NCBI RefSeq assembly: GCF_021129235.1
Contig: NZ_JAJOMA010000015.1
Coordinates: 62,001 to 126,000 of the forward strand
Origin: Kineosporia mesophila
GTDB lineage: Bacteria > Actinomycetota > Actinomycetes > Actinomycetales > Kineosporiaceae
Direction: 5' to 3'
Length of the DNA: 64,000 nt
How positions within the stretch are numbered: the stretch's first letter is position 1; every line of letters begins with the position of its first letter. Positions 1-9,600 of this stretch are shown piece by piece. A program made the position numbers and the translations under genes. The notes under the pieces are model-generated. The model made no database searches. It had not been told where the DNA came from and saw only the letters and a list, made by a program, of their open reading frames with translations.

Positions 1-1
1 C

Positions 2-763
2 TCCGTAGCTTCAGCCGCCCCGGACGACTCAGACCTCGTCTACTGCCTGAGCGGGCCCCACCGCGATGAGGTGGTGACCGCGGCCTCGGTTCTGGGGTCT
101 GCGCACCAGGGTGCGACCGGCGGAACCGTCCGCCGGCGGGCCGGAGGTGCCGACCTCAGCCTGGAGGCCTGGCGGGCGGTGGACCGGCCGTCCTTCGACC
201 GTGCGTGCGCCGCGGTGGCCTGGCCCCTCTCGGCCGACCCGCCCCCGGCAGCGGAGGCGTCCACTCCCTGGTGGCGATCGTCGTCGGCCTGGTTCGCGCT
301 CGCCGGTGTCGTCCTCGGCGCCGCCCTGAGCGCGTTCTTCTCGGCGGTCCGGGAGTCACGCGCCCGTCGGCGTACGCAGGCAGCGGCCCTGAGAACGGCG
401 GTCCGGGGGTTCCACCTGGCGGTGTCGGTGTATGTCGAAGATCGACGGTCGGCGGATCCTGGCCTGAGGGTCTCGGAAGACAGGGTCCAGACCTCCCGAT
501 CCGATCTCCTGACCCAGCTGGCGCACGCGTCCATTGATCGCCGGCTCCTCCTGGAGGCCCAGAGACTCGGGCAGGAACTGGATTCGGCATCGAGTCCCGG
601 TTCTCGTCCCTTGGGTGTGGCCCTGACGACCGACTGGCCGATGGGCCGTGTCGACACGACGGCCCGGGGAATCGAGAAGGCCCTCAGGACTCTGCTGGAC
701 GACGTGATGAAACTGGCGCGGGCTGTCGAGCAGCCGCTCTGGCAGCGGTTGAGGCGGACATGA
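2..763 (+). CDS. membrane-anchored protein of NTPase operon (5' partial)
   Basis: The reading frame is open from the first bases of the window, so the N-terminus lies upstream. The GTG at 71 is probably internal, because the 23 codons before it read as ordinary protein (…DLVYCLSGPHRDEVV). One hydrophobic segment (about residues 95-113 of the visible part, WFALAGVVLGAALSAFF) follows a Pro/Ala linker, and an Arg-rich stretch comes directly after it. This suggests one transmembrane helix with a helical cytoplasmic C-terminal domain. The family is not recognised. It lies 49 bp upstream of a P-loop ATPase gene on the same strand, so it may be the membrane anchor or effector of that NTPase operon. 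That role is inferred from position only. Confidence 0.7.
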   Translation, partial: SVASAAPDDSDLVYCLSGPHRDEVVTAASVLGSAHQGATGGTVRRRAGGADLSLEAWRAVDRPSFDRACAAVAWPLSADPPPAAEASTPWWRSSSAWFALAGVVLGAALSAFFSAVRESRARRRTQAAALRTAVRGFHLAVSVYVEDRRSADPGLRVSEDRVQTSRSDLLTQLAHASIDRRLLLEAQRLGQELDSASSPGSRPLGVALTTDWPMGRVDTTARGIEKALRTLLDDVMKLARAVEQPLWQRLRRT

Positions 764-812
764 ACCCGGCCACGCGATTTCCGTCAGCTCACGAGTGAGG
801 ACCTGCGCCCAG

Positions 813-1790
813 ATGCCGATGTTTCACGAGCAGAATCCCTTCGTGCTGCCTGGTATGTCGCAGGTGCACCAGGCGCTCGATCCGAACGACCAGCACCGGG
901 TCGAGGAGGACTACGTCCAGGTCGACCATTCCCTGGAGGCGTTCGCAAGTTTCCAGAAGGAAGCGGTGAGCGCCGAAGCCCTGGCCCGGGGTGGTCGACT
1001 GGTGGTGGTGACCGGAAACGACCGTACCGGGAAGACCTCGGTGCTCAAGCGATGCGAGCACTGGGTCCGGACCGGTCTCACCGATTCCCCGCCGGCGGCG
1101 CAGAGGCGCCTGGAGCCCGCGTTCATCGATCTGAGCCTGGGCAAGCCGGGTGACCTGGTCGTCGCCGACAGCCTGGTCGGATGGGTGACCAAGCGGGTCA
1201 TCCAGATCCTGGAGAACAAGCGAATCATCACCCCGGAGCAGAGTGGACGATGGTTGGGGTGGGATGCCCCGGACCGGTTGGAGGCGGTGGGCGACTGGTT
1301 GACGATGAACAATCAGAATCAACCCCACCGGGCCTCCGTCGGTGCGCTGCTCATCGAATTGCCGCCCCAGACCACCTCCGCCCTTCTCTCGCGATTCGCC
1401 CAGCTGAGTCATCCGTACGTGATCCTCTTCGCCGAGTACGCGCCCACCGAGAGGAGCACGGGCTCCTGGTGGGAAGAGGGGGAAATGGCACGGCCCGGGC
1501 CGATCGAGGTGAAGGTGGGAGAGCTGCAGCCCCAGGACTGCGGGCGCTTCGTCAACCAGAGACTGCAACGGCACGACATCGTCGGGCAGGTACCGACGCT
1601 CGCGGCCGACGTCGAGGTGGAGCTCGAGCAGTTCCGCAACCGCCTGAGCATCGGGATGCTCCAGAAGTGGATGTTCTTCACTTACGAAACAGCTCTGGCC
1701 GAGCAGCCCCGGCCGGTCGAACTGTCGTGGGTCTATCTGATGGAGCGATTCATCGATCTGTCCCTCCAGGGTGGTCGCGAGAATGGCTGA
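813..1790 (+). CDS. P-loop ATPase (AAA/STAND-like)
   Basis: This protein of about 325 residues has a clear Walker A motif, GNDRTGKTS, at about residues 68-76 behind a beta strand (GGRLVVVT). A weaker Walker B-like strand (YVILFAE) lies near residue 217. The ATG at 813 is preferred because GAGGA lies 11 bases upstream; GTG 795 and ATG 819 are alternatives. The gene ends in ATGGCTGA, so the 42-codon frame starting at 1783 overlaps its end by 8 bases, and a larger ATPase follows. Two different P-loop proteins in one operon suggest a nucleotide-dependent switch or conflict-type complex, but the exact family is not recognised. There is no membrane segment or signal peptide. Confidence 0.8.
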   Translation: MPMFHEQNPFVLPGMSQVHQALDPNDQHRVEEDYVQVDHSLEAFASFQKEAVSAEALARGGRLVVVTGNDRTGKTSVLKRCEHWVRTGLTDSPPAAQRRLEPAFIDLSLGKPGDLVVADSLVGWVTKRVIQILENKRIITPEQSGRWLGWDAPDRLEAVGDWLTMNNQNQPHRASVGALLIELPPQTTSALLSRFAQLSHPYVILFAEYAPTERSTGSWWEEGEMARPGPIEVKVGELQPQDCGRFVNQRLQRHDIVGQVPTLAADVEVELEQFRNRLSIGMLQKWMFFTYETALAEQPRPVELSWVYLMERFIDLSLQGGRENG

Positions 1791-1911
1791 ACCTGAATGC
1801 CTCGCGCACGAACCGACCCTGCAGGCAGACCATCGCCCGGTCGGCTTGTCGTGCGAGTATCAGACGGAAGTCCAGGCCTTACCTGCCGCCGGGGTGGAGT
1901 TGCCGACATGA
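1783..1911 (+). CDS. 42-residue microprotein coupled to both flanking ATPase genes
   Basis: The ATG at 1783 overlaps the last 8 bases of the upstream ATPase gene. The TGA at 1909-1911 overlaps the start of the downstream ATPase gene by 4 bases (ATGA at 1908-1911). The frame therefore fills the 117-base gap between the two ATPase genes and is tied to both. The peptide begins MAEPECLAHEP and ends GVELPT; it is acidic, has two Cys and two His, and has no membrane helix. Double overlap of this kind is typical of translationally coupled operon genes, which is the main argument that it is real. No family is recognised. It could instead be only a coupling device that carries ribosomes to the second ATPase start. 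Confidence 0.5.
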   Translation: MAEPECLAHEPTLQADHRPVGLSCEYQTEVQALPAAGVELPT

Positions 1912-4226
1912 CCGAGCACGAAAGCCAGGAACAGGTCACCGACCTCGTCCCCAATCCGTTCGCGGCCAGCGCTTTTGCCCAGGTACCCAGTCCCGAGAAC
2001 CTCGCCTGGTGGCTTGACGAGGGCATCGGGAGCACCAGTCTTCCCACCGTTGCCATCCGCAGCGCCCTGGGATATCTCGACGGGTATCTGGCGTCGGTGC
2101 GGGAGGGGAACGTGGCGGACGCCGGTACGGCGATCGTCGTGCTGGGCGACTACGGCACCGGCAAGACACATTTGGGTGTCGAACTCTTGCGGCACGCCCG
2201 GGCCCGGAGCGGGCAGGACGTCAAGGTGATGTACATCGACGCCCAGCTCGGGACGTTCATCCCGTTGTACCGCAGGTTCTTCGAGTATCTGAACCGGGAG
2301 AGCCTGTTACAGCAGGTCACCTCGTACTTCAACGATGTCCTCATCGACCATCTCGAGGACGGGTTCGGAGAAGACCTGACCAACCGGGTGAGCGAGAGCC
2401 TGCGGACCGGTTCCCAGCAGCCCGAGACCATCGTCGAGAACATCGGTCTACCAGCGAATCTGTTCGTCGGCAGGCTGCGTGACCGGCTGCGCTCGGTCAC
2501 CGGGAACGAGGAGTTCGCCCGGGCCCTGACCCTGTTCCGGCAGCTCAGTTACCGCACGGCGGTCTGGAACTGGTTGCGAGGAGACCCGCCGGAGCCGATC
2601 CTGGTTGAGCAGGGCATCGTCAGCACCCTCGACACCGAGGTCGCCGCCCTGGAGGCGATGGGCGTTCTTTCGCTGCTGTACGGCCGCAAGGACCAGCGTC
2701 TCGTACTCGTCATCGATGAGCTGGAGAAGCCGCTGATCGGCGTCGTGCGCGACGGGGAGGAGGCCATCGAGGCGTTTCGGCATCTCCTCACCGTCCTGCG
2801 CGAGGCCGGCGCCTTCCTGGTCCTGATGGGTCTGCCGGACTTCGTCGAGGCATTGCCGCCTGACGTGCGCGAACGCCTGAGCACCCGGATCGAGATGTCC
2901 GGGATGAACGCGGACGACACCGAGGAGTTCATCCAGCGCACGATGGCCGCGGCCGGGCGTGGACGCCGCCTGGCCCCCTTCACCTCGGCCTCGGTCGCCT
3001 ACCTCGTGCGTCTGGCCGGGCAGACACCGCGGAAGATCCTGCGGCTGTGTTACCACGCCTACCACCAGAGCCAGATCGAGAACAGCCTGGTGACACCGGA
3101 TATGGTAACCGCGGTCGCGGCCAGGCACGTGGAGATACTCAGTGCCGAGAAGGTACGGACCCATATCGGGGCCGCGCTCCGTGAGCAGGGTCGTGAGTTC
3201 CTGATCGAGCACACGCTCACCTCCGACGACACACTCGCGGAGGTCGACTTCTGGGTGTTCACCGAGGCGACCCCAGAACGGGGCTGCGCCATTCTGGTCA
3301 CGGACTCACTGCTCGGGGAGTCCCTGACCCGGGAGGCGCTCGCCCGGATCGCCGAGGTGGGGCGGACCGATTCCACCGCCGAGATCCTGCTCATCGTCAA
3401 CGGGTACGTGTCGGACAGCGACAAGCGCCGCCTGGTGACGGCCCTGGGCCGGGCCCCCCTGGTGTATCGGCAGGTCTCCTTCTCCGCCGAACTCGAGGGC
3501 CGGCTCGAACCGATCATGAATGATCTCGAGGGGGGCGAGGGCACCGACACTCTCGTCACGGTGTGGCAGAGACTCGAGCGGATCCTCCGGCAGCAGGCGA
3601 ACACCTACCAGTTCATCGAGCAACTGGCCGTGGATCAGGACCGGGCCCGGGACAGTACGGAAAGTGGACTCGCGGAACTTCTGCGGCGCACCGATCCGGC
3701 GTCCGCCGGCTCCCGACGTGATTCGGCGGGTGCGGGGACGGGCACCGGTCTACCGAACGATGTGCAGGCGGCGTTCCAGAGTGCCCGAGACGTCCTGGCC
3801 GGCGCCCACCGGGTGGAATCGTTGCTGGAAAACACGTTCCGTGGTCCTACCCCCGCGCGGCTGCAGCATGTCGGCATCCTCGGTCAGGAACGGGCCACAG
3901 GTGCCTACGGGCTGGCCATGATTCTGGGAAGCTTGATCTCGGTGTTCGAGACCGCGGTCGGGCGCTGGTTCGAGCACCGGCGCAGCCAGCCCGCGAGGCC
4001 GGGTTCTTCCAGCGATGATCTGCGGCTCCTGTGCCAGACCTACACGCGGGTCTACCAGGCGCTGCCGCTGCGCTGGCTCCAGGACTACGAAGACCAGATC
4101 CGCCGGTTGGGTGGTCTGGAGGCAACTGCGCAGGTGCCGTCGGACAGGGATTCTGGTCAGGTGCGCGAACGCCTGGAAGAGCTGGGATTCCGGGTCGAGC
4201 GGCTGGCCCTGCAAGGGGAGCGCTGA
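1908..4226 (+). CDS. large P-loop ATPase with unrecognised C-terminal region
   Basis: The protein has 772 residues. Walker A is GDYGTGKT at residues 80-87 and Walker B is LVLVIDE at 265-271, followed by a possible sensor strand (LVLMGLP) and the arginines of ERLSTRIEM. This order fits an AAA+/ORC-like or STAND ATPase core. Residues of roughly 440-530 (AEVDFWVF… CAILVTDSLL… AEILLIVNGYVSD) alternate strands and helices like a degenerate restriction-endonuclease or TIR-like fold, but I see no complete catalytic set. A Ser/Gly linker near residue 610 leads to a helical C-terminus. The ATG at 1908 overlaps the preceding microprotein stop. It closes the operon and is convergent with the antiporter gene 25 bp away. 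The function is unknown; a sensing or defence-type complex is an inference. Confidence 0.8.
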   Translation: MTEHESQEQVTDLVPNPFAASAFAQVPSPENLAWWLDEGIGSTSLPTVAIRSALGYLDGYLASVREGNVADAGTAIVVLGDYGTGKTHLGVELLRHARARSGQDVKVMYIDAQLGTFIPLYRRFFEYLNRESLLQQVTSYFNDVLIDHLEDGFGEDLTNRVSESLRTGSQQPETIVENIGLPANLFVGRLRDRLRSVTGNEEFARALTLFRQLSYRTAVWNWLRGDPPEPILVEQGIVSTLDTEVAALEAMGVLSLLYGRKDQRLVLVIDELEKPLIGVVRDGEEAIEAFRHLLTVLREAGAFLVLMGLPDFVEALPPDVRERLSTRIEMSGMNADDTEEFIQRTMAAAGRGRRLAPFTSASVAYLVRLAGQTPRKILRLCYHAYHQSQIENSLVTPDMVTAVAARHVEILSAEKVRTHIGAALREQGREFLIEHTLTSDDTLAEVDFWVFTEATPERGCAILVTDSLLGESLTREALARIAEVGRTDSTAEILLIVNGYVSDSDKRRLVTALGRAPLVYRQVSFSAELEGRLEPIMNDLEGGEGTDTLVTVWQRLERILRQQANTYQFIEQLAVDQDRARDSTESGLAELLRRTDPASAGSRRDSAGAGTGTGLPNDVQAAFQSARDVLAGAHRVESLLENTFRGPTPARLQHVGILGQERATGAYGLAMILGSLISVFETAVGRWFEHRRSQPARPGSSSDDLRLLCQTYTRVYQALPLRWLQDYEDQIRRLGGLEATAQVPSDRDSGQVRERLEELGFRVERLALQGER

Positions 4227-4251
4227 GGCCGGCCCACGGCCAGGAGAGTTC

Positions 4252-5496
4252 TCAGCGGCGCACCTTTTCCCTCACCTGCTCGTTCTTCCGGGAAGAGGCG
4301 GGGTGTGGCGGAGGCGGTAGCCGGGACTCTGAAAGAGGTTGCGGCCCGGGGGCGGGCTCGAACCGGTCCCACAGGTGGTTACCGAGCGCGTTGAGCGCGG
4401 CCACGACGGGAACGGCCAGGGCGACGATGCCCACGGTCCCGGGAAAACGTTCTTCCAGAACGAGCGCGAGGACGACGGCGGTGATCCCGTTCTGCTGCGC
4501 CAGCGACAGCCTCACCCGGTCCCGGCCGCTGAGGTCGCGGCCGCGAGTGATGGGAATGCTGACGAGTATGTGGGCGCCGTAGGCGGCCACAGCGAGAACG
4601 CCCGCGACGGCCGGGAGATTGACATCGAGCTCACGCATGACGCTCATCGAGTCGGCCAGCACCAGGCCCACGACGAGAGCGGCCGCGGTGAAGGCGATCT
4701 TCGGGACCCGCTCGAGATATCGGCCGGCGACCGGGCGGAACAGCACGCCGCAGACGGCAATCCCGAGGAAAGCCGACCAGGCCGTGGCCAGGGCGATCAG
4801 GCCGGTCAGCGCGATCAGGCCGGGAACCTGCCGCAGCAGCGGCGGGCCGAGACGGATACGGAACGAGCGACGACGGTTGTGCCGGGCTTGCCAGGCGATG
4901 GACAGGGCGGCCGCGATGAGGACGATGCCCACGCTGCCCAGCAGCGCCGCCCACGGAGTGGTGGTACCGGCGACGGCCTGGCTGCTACCGGGCGGGTCGA
5001 GCGAGGCGGCCCAGCCGGCCACGTAGATGGTCAGCAGCGCGGTGACGGGATCGTCGAAGGAGGCCCAGGCGTCGAGAATGCCTTTCGCCCGGCCGGAGAG
5101 CTGGGAGCGCCGGCGATTGGCCTCGACGGACAGCGGGTCGATCTGGGCCACCGCGATCCCCAGGACGATCGCCCAGGGCTCGCGCAGGACGAGATACAGG
5201 GCGCCGGCGACCAGGGCGGCCTTGGCGACGACACCCACGGTCACGGCGACGAGGACGAGCTTCCAGTCGCGGCGCAGGTCCTGCGGATCGATGCTGCTGG
5301 TGGCGCAGTACAGGCCGAGGCAGACGAGTAGTGCCCCGGCCACCGGGTACCAGCCGGAACCCAGCACCTGCCCGGAGGGCAGGAGCCAGCCGGCGGTCAT
5401 ACCCAGGGTCAGTGCGAGAGCGGGCAGGGCCAGGGGAGAGGCCGCGGTGGGCGGACCGTGATCGTTCACCCGGGTGAGGAGGGATCGATGCCCCAT
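4252..5496 (-). CDS. CPA-type sodium/proton antiporter
   Basis: This 414-residue polytopic membrane protein has about 11-12 hydrophobic segments. The stretch around residues 125-160 (GIAVAQIDPLSVEANRR… LDAWASFDDPVTALL) has the paired acidic residues typical of cation:proton antiporter family 1, in which D-P and D-D carboxylates carry Na+ or H+. The last 30 residues are a Pro-rich and then basic cytoplasmic tail. The product would exchange monovalent cations for protons across the cytoplasmic membrane. It sits between the NTPase operon (convergent) and the FxSxx-COOH locus (same strand as fxsA-fxsT, 79 bp downstream of the 345-residue gene). An AT-rich inverted repeat lies just upstream of its start. 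The exact substrate cannot be read from the sequence. Confidence 0.8.
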   Translation of the reverse strand: MGHRSLLTRVNDHGPPTAASPLALPALALTLGMTAGWLLPSGQVLGSGWYPVAGALLVCLGLYCATSSIDPQDLRRDWKLVLVAVTVGVVAKAALVAGALYLVLREPWAIVLGIAVAQIDPLSVEANRRRSQLSGRAKGILDAWASFDDPVTALLTIYVAGWAASLDPPGSSQAVAGTTTPWAALLGSVGIVLIAAALSIAWQARHNRRRSFRIRLGPPLLRQVPGLIALTGLIALATAWSAFLGIAVCGVLFRPVAGRYLERVPKIAFTAAALVVGLVLADSMSVMRELDVNLPAVAGVLAVAAYGAHILVSIPITRGRDLSGRDRVRLSLAQQNGITAVVLALVLEERFPGTVGIVALAVPVVAALNALGNHLWDRFEPAPGPQPLSESRLPPPPHPASSRKNEQVREKVRR

Positions 5497-5519
5497 CAGA
5501 CGCCCCCGCAGTCATTGGT

Positions 5520-5548
5520 CGCACAATTAGCGAATATTGTAATGTGCG
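5520..5548. promoter_or_regulatory. AT-rich inverted repeat upstream of the antiporter gene
   Basis: The arms CGCACAATTA (5520-5529) and TAATGTGCG (5540-5548) are complementary except for one extra base, and are separated by about 10 AT-rich bases. The element lies 24 bp upstream of the antiporter ATG in an otherwise GC-rich sequence. No T-run follows, so an operator/promoter is more likely than a terminator. The regulator is unknown. Confidence 0.45.
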
Positions 5549-5575
5549 CCACATCACGTTGGCGATCTTCTCGGC

Positions 5576-6613
5576 TCAGTCTTTCAGTTTCGCCCGGCAG
5601 CGTCTGGCCAGACTGGCCATCAGTCGGTCGGCGGTTCCGACCACCTCCTGGTCGAGGGTGACCCCGAGCAGGAACCGGCGTCCTTCCAGGCGATACACGT
5701 AGATGGCGCCGCGTTCGACATCGAGTACGACTCGCTGGACCTCGCCCGGAACCAGGGCCTGGACCGCCCGGCCCAGCTCGCCCGCCCGGTCGGGCACCTG
5801 CGTCCCCAGTTCCAGGTACATCCGGCGACGGGCCCGGGAGGAGAGATCGATGGAGAGCTCGCGGACAGCGGGCTCGTCGAACTGGTCGGCGAAGAGCTGG
5901 CACGTCTGGTCGTCGAAAAAGGCCACGAAATGCAGTTCGGTCCCGGTCACGGCCCGCTTGCACAATGACTCCACGGACTCCCCGGAAGGGTCGGCCAGAT
6001 CCATCGCCGCCGAGGTGTTCTCGAACGCCTCGATGGTCGGGGAGCTCCGCTGGAGAGCATCTTTCAGGTTCCCCCCGACGTTCTGCGGCGTCAGCCGGAC
6101 CTGCCGCCGCAGTTCCTCGGCCAGGGCCCCGGTGGCCAGGTCCCCGTCGTGCACAGCGGCGGCACCCGGGAGCGCGCCCTCCTCGGATCCCGGCCCGGAC
6201 AGGGCCGAGATGGAGATCCCGACGACGTACTGCTGCAGGACCACCGCATCGCAGAACACCGCCCCGCCCTCGGTCTGGACCACCAGACGGATCAGAGGGC
6301 CGGTACGGAAGGACTCGGTGCGGGTGTCCAGGGTCCGCGCAGCGTGGACGACACGACCACTGGAGCGGCGGAAGTCTTTCAGCCGCCGTTCCGGGCTGCG
6401 GTCGGGCCAGTGGTCGGAGGACGGGGAGCGGTCCAGCCCGTCGGCGGCGAAGTCGAACCGGGCGTGGGAGAAATGGGCGAGGTAGTGCGGACTTCCCGTC
6501 TGCACCGCGATCTCGGTGGCTCTCACCCGGTTGTCCCACGCCCCGTCGATGTGGTCCTCCCGCTCGGTCCGGACATGGGTCCCGGTGGCAGAGTCATCGG
6601 GCACGCTGGTCAT
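5576..6613 (-). CDS. unrecognised protein co-transcribed with fxsT
   Basis: This soluble protein of 345 residues has no signal peptide or membrane helix. It starts 21 bp after the stop of fxsT on the same strand, so the two are almost certainly one transcript. The middle is acidic and helical; the last 120 residues alternate strands and helices (LHFVAFFDDQTCQLF… AIYVYRLEGRRFLLGVTLD… ADRLMASLARR), loosely like a small alpha/beta sensor or roadblock-type fold. I cannot assign a family. Its position makes it a candidate extra component of the FxSxx-COOH system, for example a partner of the TPR/NB-ARC protein. Confidence 0.7.
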   Translation of the reverse strand: MTSVPDDSATGTHVRTEREDHIDGAWDNRVRATEIAVQTGSPHYLAHFSHARFDFAADGLDRSPSSDHWPDRSPERRLKDFRRSSGRVVHAARTLDTRTESFRTGPLIRLVVQTEGGAVFCDAVVLQQYVVGISISALSGPGSEEGALPGAAAVHDGDLATGALAEELRRQVRLTPQNVGGNLKDALQRSSPTIEAFENTSAAMDLADPSGESVESLCKRAVTGTELHFVAFFDDQTCQLFADQFDEPAVRELSIDLSSRARRRMYLELGTQVPDRAGELGRAVQALVPGEVQRVVLDVERGAIYVYRLEGRRFLLGVTLDQEVVGTADRLMASLARRCRAKLKD

Positions 6614-6634
6614 GGCTCCTCCTCGTCATTGGCC

Positions 6635-9600
6635 TCAGACATCGGGGATGTCGATGTCGACCCAGAACAGATCGGCCAGGGACCGTCGGCCGGAGTCGGC
6701 GGAGGCGATCGTCAGGCGGTTCTGGCGGGCCAGGCGGGTGCGGGGATGGCGACGGGTGAACATCTGCTCGTACCCCTGCTCGGCCTTCTCCGCCAGGCGC
6801 GTCGCCTCCTCCCGCGATCCGGCGGTGGCCAGCGTGGCGGCCTGGTTCAGGGTGGCGTCCAGCACCCAGGGATGGTTGCGTGAGAGCCGGGTCTTCAGAG
6901 CGCGGCGGGCGGCCTCGCCCTCCTGGACGGCTTGCTGCTCGAGGCCGGCGGCGCAGTGCAGCACCGCGACGTTCACCTGGGCCGCGTGCACGAAGGGATG
7001 ATCGTGGTCGAAGGACGTGGACAGCCCCAGCAGTGCTCGCTCGCCCAGTTCCAGGGCGGTGGGCAGGTGCTGGGCCAGGAAGGCCGAGTAGGCCAGGTTC
7101 AGCCGGCAGGCCTGGGTGGACGGATGGGACTCGCCGAGCAGGAAACGGAACTGCTCCTGCAACTCGTAGTCCGGCGGCGCGACGTCGTGGGTACTGAGGC
7201 TGCGCCGGGCATCCAGGACAACCCTCTGGCGCTGCACTCCCAGAAGGTCGGCCTCACTGGTCACCCGGTTCAGCTGGTCGAGCGCGAGCCGTAGCAGCCG
7301 GGCCGCTTCCGGGTAGTCGCCCAGTTCGCGCAGGGCGACCGCCAGCGCCACGACCTGCCGGATCGTGAACACCGCGTCCGGGCCGAGCACGCGTTCCGAC
7401 CGTGCGTACAGGACGGCTGTCGCCCGCCGGGAACCCTCGAGCTCGCCGATCAGGCGTGCTGACAGCGCCAGGTTGGAGTCGGCCATCATGGTGTCCGGAT
7501 GGTCGGACCCCTGGGACTCGGTGAAAATTCCCGCGGTGGTCAGGTCTTCGCTGTGGGCGTCTTCGAACTCGCCCTGACCCCGGTAATCGCCGCCGAGGCC
7601 GCGCATCGTCAGGACCGCTTCGCGGGAGAGCTTGTCGGCGCTGCTGATCTGAGGACGGAGCACCACCAGGTCCAGCTCCAGGGCCCGCTCGTAGTCGCCC
7701 AGCGCCCGGTGGATGTTGGCGAGGTTACGCCCGAACGACTGGGTGATGTCGTCGGAGCCCGGGAAGTCCCCGTCCGACCAGCGTTTCCACACGTCCTCGC
7801 CCCAGGCCGCAGCGGCCCGCCAGGAGTACAGCTCACCGTTACGGTAGAGCCAGCGCAGATGCTTGCGGACCCAGCGCCGCACGTCCGGGTCATCACTGTT
7901 CAGTGCCCCGGAGGGGACGATGTGCGGTGCCAGTTCGGCCATGCTCTCCGGGCGAGCCGGGTAGTCACCCTCGGCCTCGGTCGGGGCGTACCGAGCCAGC
8001 ATCAGCAGTGCCTGCTCGCGGCGGTGGTGCACTGCCTCCGGCGGCATCGACTGCCGCAGGGCCTCCTGAAGGGCGCGGTGCATCCGCAGGGCCCGGATCC
8101 GCCAGTCGACCTCGAACAGCCCGAACCGCTGAGCCGTCCAGAGGATGCGGTGGAACTCTCCGGCGTCCGAGGTCAGGGACCCGGGCGGGCGCCCGGCCGC
8201 AGCCTCCAGTTGCTCCAGCGCGCTGCGGGACCCCAGCAGAGCCAGGGGAACCCCTTCCGGGGCCAGGAACGAGCACAGTTCTCCGAGAGCCATCGCAAGA
8301 TCGCCGAGGGGCTCGTCCCGCAGGCTCCGGCGCGCCAGGGCGAAGGCCGCGTCGGTGATCGTGGCCGGGGTCTGGCTGCCGGGATCGGGAAGAGCGGCGT
8401 GCAGTTCGTCCAGGGCCCAGGAGATCGTCTCCTGATAGGCCTGGAAGGCGGTCTCGCCGCTCTTGCGGTGCAGCGGTGCCTGCTGGCCGATCAGATCGGC
8501 CAGCAGGCGGACCGCCACCGGCAGGCGACCCACGGCGTCCGCCAGCTCGGCCACCTGATCCTCGTTCGCGATCCGCAGCCGCTCGCGAAGGTAGATCCGG
8601 GCGTCGGCGGTGCTGAACGGCAGCACCTCGAGAACCTCGGCCTGGATCTGCCGGTGCGGGACGACCCGGCTGGTGACCAGGACATGACTGGTCGCCGTCG
8701 GAGCGGCGATCAGGTTGCCGACAACCTCCGGGGCATCGGCATTGTCGTAGATCAGCAAGGTTCGCTGGCCGGTGGTGTTCAGGTCGGTGATGTGTCTCAG
8801 GGCCGCCCGCACCCGGTCGGTCGTGGCCCAGCCTTGGGGCAGGTCGAACTGGTCCTGGGTCGCCAGTTCGTACAGACCGGTGCGCAGGCCGGCCTCGTCG
8901 CTCGCCTCGAGCCACCAGACGGTGTCGTAGTCGAAGAGGAAGCGGTGGGCGTACTCGCGGACGATCTCGCTCTTACCGAATCCTTCGGGGCCCCAGATCC
9001 ACTGGACGGTTTCGCTGGACAGGAGCCGATCGCGGATCTGTTCCAGCGCTTCGTCGCGACCGCCGAACGCCGGGTTGCGGGCCGGCAGGTTGCTCAGCAG
9101 CGGCACCCGGGCGTCGGGGCGGGGGAAACGGGCCTGGGTGGTGGCCTGTTCGGGCAGGCCGAACAGGGCGAGGTTCTGGAAGAGCTCGTATCGGGCCTGG
9201 CTCTCGCTGGTGCCGGCCAGGTCGATCTGTCCGGCCAGGAGCTCCCGGGGCAGCAGGGTGGTGGCGGCCCGCGCCGTACCGTCCAGCGCCAGGACGTAGA
9301 CGAAGGGCCGGCCGGGCCCGGAGGCCCCGGACAGACGCTGGACCCAGCGGTTGGCCGCAGATCCACCCAGACGGCTGGACCACAGCACCAGGACCCGGGC
9401 GCCGGGGGCTGGGGGAGGGGCGTTCTCGTCGAGGCAGACGCGCCGGATCTTCGCCTGGGTCGGTGCCAGGGTCTGGGCGATCCAGTCGGCCCAGTCCCGG
9501 TCGTGGGGGGCGTGGGCGATGACATAGGGCTCCGGCGCGCCACTGCGGTCCAGGCCGATGAACCGGCGATAACTGTCCCGGTACGTCTGGGGTATCGAGG

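Noticed and set aside
1908..4226. BREX or other named defence ATPase
   Set aside because: P-loop and Walker B fit many ATPases; no BREX partner (PglX, PglZ, BrxA/L) is nearby, so a named system is not supported.
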